NCBI RefSeq assembly: GCF_003024525.3
Contig: NZ_CP035934.2
Coordinates: 2,480,001-2,544,000 of the forward strand
Length of the DNA stretch: 64,000 nt
Source: Acinetobacter cumulans
GTDB lineage: Bacteria; Pseudomonadota; Gammaproteobacteria; Pseudomonadales; Moraxellaceae
Direction: 5' to 3'
The translations under genes and the position numbers were made by a program. Under the pieces are notes generated by a model. It was not told where the DNA came from and did no database searches. It saw only the letters and a list, made by a program, of their open reading frames with translations. Positions within the stretch are counted from its first letter, which is position 1. Every line of letters begins with the position of its first letter. Shown here piece by piece: positions 28,773-38,665 of this stretch.

Positions 28773-31700
28773 TTATTTACCGCCAAACACATAAGATACG
28801 CCTACACGACCACCCACTTCATTACCACCAGCAAAACCTAGTGCAGCACTGAATGCAGTACGGCCATCATTTAGCACGCTTGCAAGACCTAAAGCAGCAG
28901 CAGATTCGCCTTCATAGTGACCAACACCACCAAATACTGCAACTTGACCTGCACCAATGTTTGGAATTTGCTGTTGAGCAGCAAGTGCAATTGCAACCCC
29001 CCGATACGATGTTTGCTCTACATCACCCACTCGACTATTTAATTGACTAACACGTGAATCCAATACGCTTACTTGCGTATCTGTATAAGACTTTGCTGAC
29101 GCTAATGTATCAACACCTGTTTTAGCAATTACAGAATTAATTCGTGCAGATTCTGCTGTTGCCTCACTTCTAATCGTTTTTGCAGTCTCATTTGTAAATG
29201 CATTGGCTGATGCTAAAATTGTTTGATCAGCATCTTTCATTTGCTTTAAATTTACTGCATCAGTATCTATAGTCCCTGCCTTAACATTAGTTATTTGACG
29301 CTCACTCCCTGTTGAACCAACGGATACAGTATTATTCCTTGTTGAGCTTGAGTTATTTCCAAGAACAACTGTATTTTGTGCTGAGGTGTTTACGTTGTTA
29401 CCCAATACAAAAGTGTTATCACCTGAAATGGTGTTATCATTACCAAAAGCATAACTGGCACTACCTGAAACTATATTTGGATCACCCAACGCGCCAGAAC
29501 GATCTCCGCTAACAATATTTCCTGTACCAATACTAACAGTTTGTACACCCAAAGCCTGTGCACCAGATCCTAACGCTATTGATGAAGCTCCGTTAGCTGT
29601 TGCACTATGTCCCATAGCCAAAGCAGAAGCACCACCAGTACCCGTACTTGCATTCTGCCCAATTGCTATTGAATCTTGTCCAGATGCAGTAGCTTGCTGT
29701 AAACCTTGTGATGAGCTCACCGCAACATTTGGGGAACCATTCAAATTTGCATCAGTATATGCTTTCGCTTGCGCAAGGGTATTAGCATCTGCTTCTGAAA
29801 TTACCGTATTCAACCTACCAGTTTCAGCTAATGTCTCTTTACGTAAAATTGCTACCGTATCTGCTGTATTTTTGTTTGCTGAGGCCAAAGTTGCTTTATC
29901 ACCATCGGTGATTACTTGATTTACACGTGCTGATTCTATTGAAGCTTCTTGACGCAATACTGTAGCTGTATCCGCAGTCGTTTTATTGGCAGAAGCTAAA
30001 GTTGCCTTGTCTCCATCGGTGATGGTTTTATTTACCTGAATAACTTGAGCTGATACCTCTTGACGTAAAGCAGTTGCCGTATCCGCTGTGGTTTTATTTG
30101 CAGAAGCCAAAGTTGCCTTATCACCATCAGAAATTGCTTGATTAACGCGAGCTGTTTCCACAGAAGCTTCTTGACGCAAGGCTGTAGCCGTATCTGCTGT
30201 AGTTTTATTTGCAGAGGCTAAAGTTGCTTTGTCTCCATCTGTAATGGCTTGATTGACACGTGCTGTTTCTGCTGAGGCTTCTTGACGTAATACCGCTGCT
30301 GTATCTGCTGTAGTTTTATTTGCAGAAGCCAAAGTTGCTTTGTCTCCATCTGTAATGGCTTGATTGACACGTGCTGTTTCAACGGAAGCTTCTTGACGTA
30401 ATACCGCTGCTGTATCTGCTGTAGTTTTATTTGCAGAAGCCAAAGTTGCTTTGTCTCCATCTGTAATGGCTTGATTGACACGTGCAGTTTCTGCTGAGGC
30501 TTCTTGACGTAATACCGCTGCTGTATCTGCTATGGTTTTATTTGCAGAAGCTAATGTTGCTTTATCTCCATCAGAAATTGCTTGATTGACACGTGCTGTT
30601 TCAACGGAAGCTTCTTGACGTAAATCTACTGCCGTATCCGCTGTATTTTTGTTTGCAGAGGCCAAAGTTGCTTTGTCTCCATCTGTAATGGCTTGATTGA
30701 CACGCGCTGTTTCAACGGAAGCTTCTTGACGTAATGCAGTTGCCGTATCCGCTATGGCTTTATTGGCAGAAGCTAAAGTTGCTTTATCTCCATCGGTAAC
30801 GGCTTGATTTACACGTCCTGTTTCTACTAAGGCTTCTTGACGTAAAATTGCAACCTGATTATCTGTATATGTATTTACACCAATAAGAGAATCACGCAAC
30901 AAACCATTTACTTGACCTAAATTAACTGCTTGATGATCATCAACAGCATTAGCCAAATGATTGATATAATTATTTTGAACATCAATAGTATTTGTTTTTA
31001 ATGCCCCTTTTACTTGCAAATCACCAGCAATCAGCTCATTAATATTAGCGGTATTTATAGATGCATTGCCATTCAAGTACAAATTGGCTGTGCCATTATA
31101 GCTATCAATCAATCCTGTAGATTGACCATTCTGATCCACAAATTGAACCGTAGATGTATTTAAACCCCTCAAGTCCATCTGGTTAATTCCTGTTAAGGTA
31201 CCATTTACTTGTAAATCACCTGTGGTCAGTTTACTTGCTGTTAATTCATTAATATTAGCGGTATTTATAATTGCATTGCCATTCAAATATAAATTTGACG
31301 TGCCATTATAACTATCAATAAAACCTGTAGATTGACCATTCTGATCCACAAATTGAACCGTAGATGTATTTAAACCCCTCAAGTCCATCTGGTTAATTCC
31401 TGTTAAGGTACCATTTACTTGTAAATCACCTGTGGTCAGTTTACTTGCTGTTAATTCATTAATATTAGCGGTATTTATAATTGCATTGCCATTCAAATAT
31501 AAATTTGACGTGCCATTATAACTATCAATAAAACCTGTAGATTGACCATTCTGATCCACAAATTGAACCGTAGATGTATTTAAACCCCTCAAGTCCATCT
31601 GGTTAATTCCTGTTAAGGTACCATTTACTTGTAAATCACCTGTGGTCAGTTTACTTGCTGTTAATTCATTAATATTAGCGGTATTTATAGTTGCATTGCC

Positions 31701-32474
31701 ATTCAAATATAAATTTGACGTGCCATTATAACTATCAATAAAACCTGTAGATTGACCATTTTGATCCACAAATTGCACCATAGATGTATTTAAACTTCTT
31801 AAATCCATCTGATTGATTCCCGTTAAAGCTCCATTTATCTGTAAATCACCAGTGGTCAATTTACTTGCTGTCAATTCATTAATATTGGCTGTAGTTATAT
31901 TTGCATTGCCATTAAGTTGCAAATCAGTATGGCCATTTTGACTATAAATATAACTACCATCCGATTGACCATTTTGATCCACAAAAGATAGGCCAGTTGC
32001 ACGCAAATCGTTAATATTCATTTGGCTTACACCAGAAAGTGTGCCATTAATTTGTAAATTATTTGTTATTAATGTCCCATTAATATTTGTATCATTTAAA
32101 TTAGAAGTCCCAGATACAGTATTATCTCCAGATAAATATAAATTTGTTAGACCATTATAATATTGGATCGCACTTCCCGCATAATTCCCATAATCATCGG
32201 TAAAATACACATTTTGAACAGTTTGGGTCACCGTGTTTTGCGATGTGCTAGATACACCTCCATTAACATTAATAGTATTAGCTGTAAGGTCATTAGCATT
32301 AATTAAATTCGCTGCTATTAATCCTGATGAGTTTATGTTATTTACAGTCAGCTCTGGTGTCTGAATATAGTTAGGAGCTATTACATCATCTTGCACAGTA
32401 GCATTTGCTATACCTGCATAGCCATAGATAATATAGAAAATAGAAGCTGTTAGGGCTGTATATTTATATTTCAT
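28773..32474 (-). CDS. Trimeric autotransporter adhesin (YadA-like)
   Basis: A 1233-aa surface adhesin; the ATG at 32474 has AGGTG upstream and starts a signal peptide ending 'GIANAT'. The order is unusual: first ~450 residues of ~70-aa beta-type repeats ('LTTGDLQVNGTLTGINQMDL..'), then nine 37-aa helical repeats with 'DGDKATLASANK'. Next come YadA-head-type left-handed roll motifs ('SIAIGQNAS', 'NTVVLGNNSS'), a neck ('RQITNVKAGTIDTDAVNLKQ'), a short coiled coil and the YadA anchor barrel ending 'VGGRVGVSYVFGGK'. Such proteins form trimers that mediate adhesion, biofilm or serum resistance; the target is unknown. It is flanked by two lipoprotein/LuxR modules. Confidence 0.93.
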   Translation of the reverse strand: MKYKYTALTASIFYIIYGYAGIANATVQDDVIAPNYIQTPELTVNNINSSGLIAANLINANDLTANTINVNGGVSSTSQNTVTQTVQNVYFTDDYGNYAGSAIQYYNGLTNLYLSGDNTVSGTSNLNDTNINGTLITNNLQINGTLSGVSQMNINDLRATGLSFVDQNGQSDGSYIYSQNGHTDLQLNGNANITTANINELTASKLTTGDLQINGALTGINQMDLRSLNTSMVQFVDQNGQSTGFIDSYNGTSNLYLNGNATINTANINELTASKLTTGDLQVNGTLTGINQMDLRGLNTSTVQFVDQNGQSTGFIDSYNGTSNLYLNGNAIINTANINELTASKLTTGDLQVNGTLTGINQMDLRGLNTSTVQFVDQNGQSTGFIDSYNGTSNLYLNGNAIINTANINELTASKLTTGDLQVNGTLTGINQMDLRGLNTSTVQFVDQNGQSTGLIDSYNGTANLYLNGNASINTANINELIAGDLQVKGALKTNTIDVQNNYINHLANAVDDHQAVNLGQVNGLLRDSLIGVNTYTDNQVAILRQEALVETGRVNQAVTDGDKATLASANKAIADTATALRQEASVETARVNQAITDGDKATLASANKNTADTAVDLRQEASVETARVNQAISDGDKATLASANKTIADTAAVLRQEASAETARVNQAITDGDKATLASANKTTADTAAVLRQEASVETARVNQAITDGDKATLASANKTTADTAAVLRQEASAETARVNQAITDGDKATLASANKTTADTATALRQEASVETARVNQAISDGDKATLASANKTTADTATALRQEVSAQVIQVNKTITDGDKATLASANKTTADTATVLRQEASIESARVNQVITDGDKATLASANKNTADTVAILRKETLAETGRLNTVISEADANTLAQAKAYTDANLNGSPNVAVSSSQGLQQATASGQDSIAIGQNASTGTGGASALAMGHSATANGASSIALGSGAQALGVQTVSIGTGNIVSGDRSGALGDPNIVSGSASYAFGNDNTISGDNTFVLGNNVNTSAQNTVVLGNNSSSTRNNTVSVGSTGSERQITNVKAGTIDTDAVNLKQMKDADQTILASANAFTNETAKTIRSEATAESARINSVIAKTGVDTLASAKSYTDTQVSVLDSRVSQLNSRVGDVEQTSYRGVAIALAAQQQIPNIGAGQVAVFGGVGHYEGESAAALGLASVLNDGRTAFSAALGFAGGNEVGGRVGVSYVFGGK
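29830..30850. repeat. 111-bp (37-aa) tandem repeats in the adhesin stalk
   Basis: Nine copies of a 37-codon unit with core 'DGDKATLASANK..ADTA..LRQEAS'. Adjacent middle copies (for example starting 30241 and 30352) are almost identical at DNA level and exactly 111 bp apart. Copy number can change by recombination without losing the frame. Confidence 0.9.
31051..32050. repeat. 210-bp (70-aa) tandem repeats in the adhesin N-terminal region
   Basis: Units starting at 31051, 31261, 31471, 31681 and 31891 are spaced exactly 210 bp apart. The units at 31261 and 31471 are essentially identical; the outer ones are more diverged. The unit encodes 'ANINELTASKLTTGDLQVNG..' followed by 'QFVDQNGQSTGFIDSYNG'. 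Confidence 0.92.
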
Positions 32475-32738
32475 AAGGTTCACCTTTCTTGACATTTAGT
32501 TTTTATTCAAGAAAAAATCCTATACTCAACAATGTTCCGTAATACATCCCCATTTAAGGATATTTTTATTTTAAATAATCTTTTTAAAGCTTTTTTTTCA
32601 ATACAATTTCATAACCATTAGTAAAAAAAAATTTATAACCCCTATCAACAAAACAAAATTTTAAAAAATAAGTATATTTTTTAAAATTTCTTTTTACTAA
32701 CTTGTAACGTATTTTCATAACATAAATAAATTTTAAAT

Positions 32739-32771
32739 ATAAAAAATCCCCGCATTTGCGGGGATTTTTTT
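32739..32771 (-). terminator. Second copy of the adhesin terminator
   Basis: Same stem (aatccccgca / tgcggggatt) and flanks as the terminator at 28714-28746. It follows the relic adhesin 3' end. Confidence 0.85.
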
Positions 32772-32798
32772 GTTTAATCCAAATGTATTTACGGGTAA

Positions 32799-32880
32799 TT
32801 ATTTACCGCCAAATACATAAGAAAGACCTACACGACCACCAACAACACCAATTGCAGCGCTAAGTGAAGTACGGCCATCA
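32799..32880 (-). pseudogene. Relic 3' end of a second trimeric autotransporter gene
   Basis: Read on the minus strand this encodes 'DGRTSLSAAIGVVGGRVGLS' then 'YVFGGK' and a stop, matching the last residues of the intact adhesin. DNA similarity to the end of the intact gene continues through its terminator. Everything upstream of the 'DGRTS' codons is missing and replaced by the start of an RND transporter gene. Confidence 0.85.
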
Positions 32881-32938
32881 CTATAATAGCGAGCACACCT
32901 GCAAAAATTGGACGTTCAATAAAAAATTTTGACAGCAT
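32828..32938 (-). pseudogene. Relic 5' end of an RND efflux transporter gene, fused out of frame to adhesin sequence
   Basis: From an ATG at 32938 the minus strand encodes 'MLSKFFIERPIFAGVLAIIV', the unmistakable N-terminus and first membrane helix of an AcrB/MexF/AdeG-type RND pump. After 21 codons it runs into adhesin DNA in another frame and stops at 32828, giving a 36-residue strongly hydrophobic peptide. A short frame (ending TGA at about 32951) just upstream may be the tail of a lost preceding gene. The junction shares a few bases (TGATGGC-like), suggesting an illegitimate deletion. Confidence 0.75.
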
Positions 32939-33178
32939 AGAACAAGATCACTTTCTGGTGGCGATTGGGCTTAAACACGCAATATTTTTCTTCAAATTAA
33001 CATAGGCGAGTGGATCTTCCGTGACTGAAAATCAAAAAATTATACTTTTTCACAAAAATATTGTTTTTTCTTCATTTTTTCTCACAGATTTTGTATTTGA
33101 CCTCCCAATTTTGGGATAGCTCCTAGATTCATCTTATTTCTATACTTCTGACATAACAATTTGGATGACAAGGAATTC

Positions 33179-35050
33179 ATGATGAAAAAAACCTTATTAT
33201 GCTTAACTTTAGCAGGCTTACTCAGTGCATGTGGCGGGTCAGACAATGATTCTGGTAGTTCTGCTCCCCCACCATCAAACACCACAAAAACTGGCGTACT
33301 GACCGATGGGCCTGTGAGTGGTGCAACTTATACAATTAATGGTGTCTCTAAACGTACAAATGCTCAAGGGGAGTTTGAATATCAAGAGGGTGATGAAATC
33401 ACTTTCTCCATCGGAAATATTGAAATTGGCACAGTGATTGGTGCTGATCGTATTACCCCTGTGGAGTTAGCTGATGATGTAACAACACGAACAAATTTAC
33501 TTATTTTTTTACAATCTTTAGATTCTCAGGGGGGGCATGACGATGGTATTCAAATCCCTGACTCAGTGAGTCAACTCCCTGCAAACTCAATTGACCTCTC
33601 TAAACCAACAACTGAATTTATTACAAGCTTTCAACCTGTTCTACAAACAATAGAAGATTTTAAAGATAAAGTCGTAGTTAGCGCAACAGAAGCACAAGCT
33701 AACTTTAACCAAACACTACTCAAAGATATCGTTGGGGTTTGGTATGCGAAAAATGCTGACTCAGAAATCGTACTTCAAGTAACCTCAGACGGGAAATACC
33801 TGATTGGCGAACCTATTGTTAGCTCACCATCTGATAGTGCAAATGGCATGGAGTATGGTGAATTATCGGTAAATGCTGTTGCTGGAGATTTATGGGCGCA
33901 ATCTTCAATTGATACAAATGAAGATTGGGGCTTAACTGATTCTGGAAAAACACGTGATATGAAAATATCATTTGATGGTACGCAGTTAAAAATTTCTGAA
34001 GCTCAAAACCCTAATGAAAGTGCAACATTTACTAAAGTCCCTCAAAACAATTCGAGCATTGCCGGTGCTTGGAACTCAAGTTCAGGCAAGCAACTATTTG
34101 TTTTCAATCCAGATAATAATACCTATATCATGGTTGATGCTGTTGGGGACGATCAAGTGGAAGTTGGAGAAATGCCTTGTGGTGGACCAGGTATCGAATA
34201 TGGTAAATATCGTGTTCAAGATGGAAAGTTATTCGTAGATAATATCCTGATCGATACAAATGGCTGTGCAGGCTTATCTGACAATAGTGCAAACTCAAGC
34301 TCAGGTCTACCAGTCACGGTTAATTCGACATCACTTACACTCCACGAACCAAATGAAGGTACATTTATACTCACAAGACCCAATACAGAAGGTGCTACCA
34401 CAAGTAGCGCAAGCCAATTCTATAAAGATATTGCTGGAACTTGGGAAATTGGACGTACCAATGCATCTGCTGTTTTATTACATATTTTACCCGATGGACG
34501 TTATGCTCTGGGTGAAGCAGATGTAGCTGATGAAACAGGGAAGCCTGGTATTGAAATCGGACAATTAAATTGGAATGCTTTAACCTCAGCGCTGAACCCT
34601 GTAATTTCCATAGATACAAACGGTGACTACGGGCTTTCACATCCTGACAATGATGGTCACCACCGCCTAAGTTATAATGGCACAGATCTAGTGCTGACTG
34701 ATGTAGGAAGTAATAGCACCTATATTTTAACTAAAGTAAAACAATCATCAGGTCTAGTTGGCACTTGGCAATTTAATCAAACTCACTTGTTTGCTTTCTT
34801 TGACACAGGATTCTATTTCTTGTTAGACACCGAAGGTGATTGCGATAACCCAGGAATTGAATATGGTAAATATTCAATAACATCCAATACACTTGCCGTA
34901 ACAGAAGTGTTATATGACACCAACGGTTGCGGTGGATTACATGACACTTCGGATAGCGCTAAAGTTAATGCAACTTATAGCATCTCCGGAACAAGTCTAA
35001 CCTTGCATCCACAAGGCGAAGACACTATTACCCTACAACGTAGTAACTAA
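33179..35050 (+). CDS. Surface-type lipoprotein, A-B-A-B domain form
   Basis: The start is ATG ATG at 33179/33182 with AAGGA upstream; the TTG at 33161 precedes the ribosome binding site and is unlikely. The product is ~623 aa: signal peptide with lipobox 'LSAC', a short Ser/Pro linker, the shared domain 'GVLTDGPVSGATYTI..TFSIGNIEIG', then four related units. Units starting 'IVGVWYAKN' and 'IAGTWEIGR' resemble each other (A type). Units starting 'IAGAWNSSS' and 'LVGTWQFNQ', each with 'GPGIEYGKY' or 'NPGIEYGKY', resemble each other (B type). The paralogue at 26.1 kb has one A and one B. The lipid anchor suggests the outer membrane; binding function is unknown. It converges on LuxR copy 2. Confidence 0.75.
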   Translation: MMKKTLLCLTLAGLLSACGGSDNDSGSSAPPPSNTTKTGVLTDGPVSGATYTINGVSKRTNAQGEFEYQEGDEITFSIGNIEIGTVIGADRITPVELADDVTTRTNLLIFLQSLDSQGGHDDGIQIPDSVSQLPANSIDLSKPTTEFITSFQPVLQTIEDFKDKVVVSATEAQANFNQTLLKDIVGVWYAKNADSEIVLQVTSDGKYLIGEPIVSSPSDSANGMEYGELSVNAVAGDLWAQSSIDTNEDWGLTDSGKTRDMKISFDGTQLKISEAQNPNESATFTKVPQNNSSIAGAWNSSSGKQLFVFNPDNNTYIMVDAVGDDQVEVGEMPCGGPGIEYGKYRVQDGKLFVDNILIDTNGCAGLSDNSANSSSGLPVTVNSTSLTLHEPNEGTFILTRPNTEGATTSSASQFYKDIAGTWEIGRTNASAVLLHILPDGRYALGEADVADETGKPGIEIGQLNWNALTSALNPVISIDTNGDYGLSHPDNDGHHRLSYNGTDLVLTDVGSNSTYILTKVKQSSGLVGTWQFNQTHLFAFFDTGFYFLLDTEGDCDNPGIEYGKYSITSNTLAVTEVLYDTNGCGGLHDTSDSAKVNATYSISGTSLTLHPQGEDTITLQRSN

Positions 35051-35057
35051 ACATATT

Positions 35058-35092
35058 TTAAAGCTGCCTAAGCAAAATTTAGGCAGCTTTAA
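35058..35092. terminator. Bidirectional terminator
   Basis: The long stem ttaaagctgccta / taggcagctttaa overlaps the stop codon of LuxR copy 2 and serves the convergent lipoprotein gene. Confidence 0.85.
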
Positions 35093-36240
35093 CCAATATG
35101 CTCAAAATGAATGGTACAACCCATTAATAAATGCATGAGTTCAATTTGCGATTTGCATTGGGTTTTTTCATAAATATTTTTAAAATAAGTGCGCACCGAA
35201 CTGAGCGTAACTCCACAATGTTCCGCGATTTCTTCTAACTTACAACCATTCAACAACAACTCACACAGCTCAAACTCACGTTTAGACAATTGATAAGCTT
35301 GCTGCAAATAGGCTTTTGACAAGGCATAGTGCTGATGCTTATCGGTCAGAAATACCGCAATTTGATGTTGTCCTGCATTTTGATGCTGCATATTTTTTAA
35401 TTTAGAACAAGGTACGATAGTCAGCATTAATTGTTTTCCTTTCGCATCTGACAAAGACAATACACCGCCTACATCTGCGTTTAATGCCGACTGTCCCAAC
35501 AACGCTGAATGTAATAATTGATCTAAACGACTTTGATCATAAGCATGGGTTTTTAAACGATTATACAAGTCCAAATCTAAACATGAATCGTGTTCCAGCA
35601 TGCTTTGAGCTAAAGGGTTTGAATAAATCAAACTCAGCTGATGATCAAGCAAAATTACACCTGTTTTTAAATGATCGAGCACACTATACAAACTTAAATT
35701 TTCTTGTTTAACCAAACTAAATTGACGATGGATTTGTAAGGCACGGCGCAAATGCACACCCAAATGCTTTAAAAAATCCAACTCTTTTTGTTGATACGGC
35801 GCTACATCTGGCGCACGATGTAATCCTAAAACTGCCCAACGATGTGAACCCTGATCGAGCAAAACAGCCGAGATATAACTAATTCCCGTCGGATTCAAAC
35901 ACCGTTCATAAAAGATATATTCATCACTTTCAGGGTTTTCCCCATAATGCGATAAATCCGAGCTCGCTACTTGCCCCACACCTAAATTTTCCCACAATAC
36001 TCGGTGTAACTGCATGTCAATCACGCGAATCCGCTCATCACGATAGGCATGCAAAGCTTCATCTGGAATATTGTGACTAAATAAAAAATCGTAACTTGGA
36101 CTAAATTGATCTAAGGCAGTAAAAATGGCGGTTTTACTGTCTGTATATTGAACAATTTTTTCAATTACTTGCGGCCATAAATTCACATCTACAGCGGCAT
36201 CATAAATACTGCCTATAATTTCGTGTTCTCGGTTATCCAT
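35089..36240 (-). CDS. LuxR-type HTH transcriptional regulator (copy 2)
   Basis: The ATG at 36240 (AGGGGAT upstream) gives 383 aa, exactly as long as copy 1 and similar throughout: N-terminal 'IIGSIYDAAVDVNLWPQVI', middle 'HLKTGVILLDHQLSLIYSN', HTH 'QLSKREFELCELLLNGCK..SSVRTYFKNIYEKT' and the same ending 'FEHI'. The upstream extension to 36273 is unlikely. Like copy 1 it converges with its lipoprotein partner. The repeated arrangement implies a duplicated cassette; ligand and targets are unknown. Confidence 0.85.
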   Translation of the reverse strand: MDNREHEIIGSIYDAAVDVNLWPQVIEKIVQYTDSKTAIFTALDQFSPSYDFLFSHNIPDEALHAYRDERIRVIDMQLHRVLWENLGVGQVASSDLSHYGENPESDEYIFYERCLNPTGISYISAVLLDQGSHRWAVLGLHRAPDVAPYQQKELDFLKHLGVHLRRALQIHRQFSLVKQENLSLYSVLDHLKTGVILLDHQLSLIYSNPLAQSMLEHDSCLDLDLYNRLKTHAYDQSRLDQLLHSALLGQSALNADVGGVLSLSDAKGKQLMLTIVPCSKLKNMQHQNAGQHQIAVFLTDKHQHYALSKAYLQQAYQLSKREFELCELLLNGCKLEEIAEHCGVTLSSVRTYFKNIYEKTQCKSQIELMHLLMGCTIHFEHIG

Positions 36241-36445
36241 TTTTATCCCCTTTATGCCTACTCCAGCCTGCATTACATTTATTTAATCATTTGTTTTTAT
36301 TATTGTTCTAAACAAGAATAATAAGTTTTATTCACAAAAAAAAGTAGTTTAGATACATATCACACATTTAATACGTAAATAAAAAATAGCTAGGTGATTT
36401 TGTCTTTTCACGTGTGCAATCTCTACATTACAAAAACTGCGCCAT

Positions 36446-36479
36446 AAAAAAACCCCGTATCTGACGATACGAGGTTTTT
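36446..36479 (-). terminator. Intrinsic terminator of groEL
   Basis: On the minus strand the stem cctcgtatcg / gatacgggg is followed by a T run, about 20 bases after the groEL stop. Confidence 0.88.
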
Positions 36480-36500
36480 GAAGTTTGGGTACGCTGAGGT

Positions 36501-38138
<1,638 letters not shown>

Positions 38139-38195
38139 TTACTCCAAAATTTTTAATATATTTTTCAAATCGAATTCGGTTTGAGAGATCTAAAC

Positions 38196-38486
38196 TTAGC
38201 CTTCAAGTACAGCTAAGATGTCAGATTCTTTCATCACAAGAAGTTCTTCACCTTCAACTTTTACTTTAGTGCCTGCATAAGCACCAAAAAGTACGTTGTC
38301 GCCTACTTTAACGTCGAGTGCGCGTACACCGTTGTCAGTTACTTTGCCATTACCCACTGCAATGATTTCACCTTGAGCTGGCTGTTCAGCAGCAGAAGTA
38401 CTCAAGATTAAACCGCCAGCAGTTTTAGTTTCTTTCTCAACACGGCGGATAACAACGTTGTCATGTAAAGGACGAATCTTGCTCAT
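38196..38486 (-). CDS. groS: Co-chaperonin GroES
   Basis: The 96-aa heptameric lid of GroEL. The start is set at ATG 38486 ('[19 protein letters not shown]') with GGAG upstream; the longer frame to 38504 adds six atypical residues. The mobile loop region '[17 protein letters not shown]' is present. First gene of the groESL operon, with a sigma-32-type promoter about 100 bp upstream. Confidence 0.98.
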   Translation of the reverse strand: MSKIRPLHDNVVIRRVEKETKTAGGLILSTSAAEQPAQGEIIAVGNGKVTDNGVRALDVKVGDNVLFGAYAGTKVKVEGEELLVMKESDILAVLEG

Positions 38487-38580
38487 TTCTAGCTCCATAG
38501 ACATTTAAAAATGTCATTGATTACGATGTGAAGATGACTTCTTATTCCTAGGTCATCGACAAAATTTTGATATGACACTT

Positions 38581-38608
38581 TTGTGGGGATGGAAAAATCT
38601 GCTTCAAG
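38581..38608 (-). promoter_or_regulatory. Sigma-32 (RpoH) heat-shock promoter of groESL
   Basis: On the minus strand CTTGAAG, 13 bases, then CCCCACAA closely match the heat-shock consensus CTTGAAA-N13-CCCCATNT. The position about 95 bp before groES fits. Confidence 0.8.
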
Positions 38609-38665
38609 GGCTAAAATTAAAAAAAGTGCTTTTTTTGTAGATTTTTTATGCAGTTTCAATCTTTT

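Larger units (their letters stand above)
32475..33178. other. Rearranged intergenic region upstream of the adhesin
   Basis: From 32475 to about 32735 the DNA is very AT-rich and should hold the adhesin promoter and leader. From 32739 to 32938 it contains the relic adhesin 3' end, its terminator and the RND relic. From about 32940 to 33178 there is residual sequence and the promoter region of the second lipoprotein gene. No intact gene is present. Confidence 0.7.

Noticed and set aside
30218-30481. Minus-strand frame of repeated 'MSIKPLQMETKQLWLLQ'
   Set aside because: It is an alternative-frame reading of the adhesin's 111-bp repeats; its repetitiveness comes from the real gene.
29830-32050. 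CRISPR array
   Set aside because: The repeats are long, directly adjacent and in frame within a protein gene, with no spacers.
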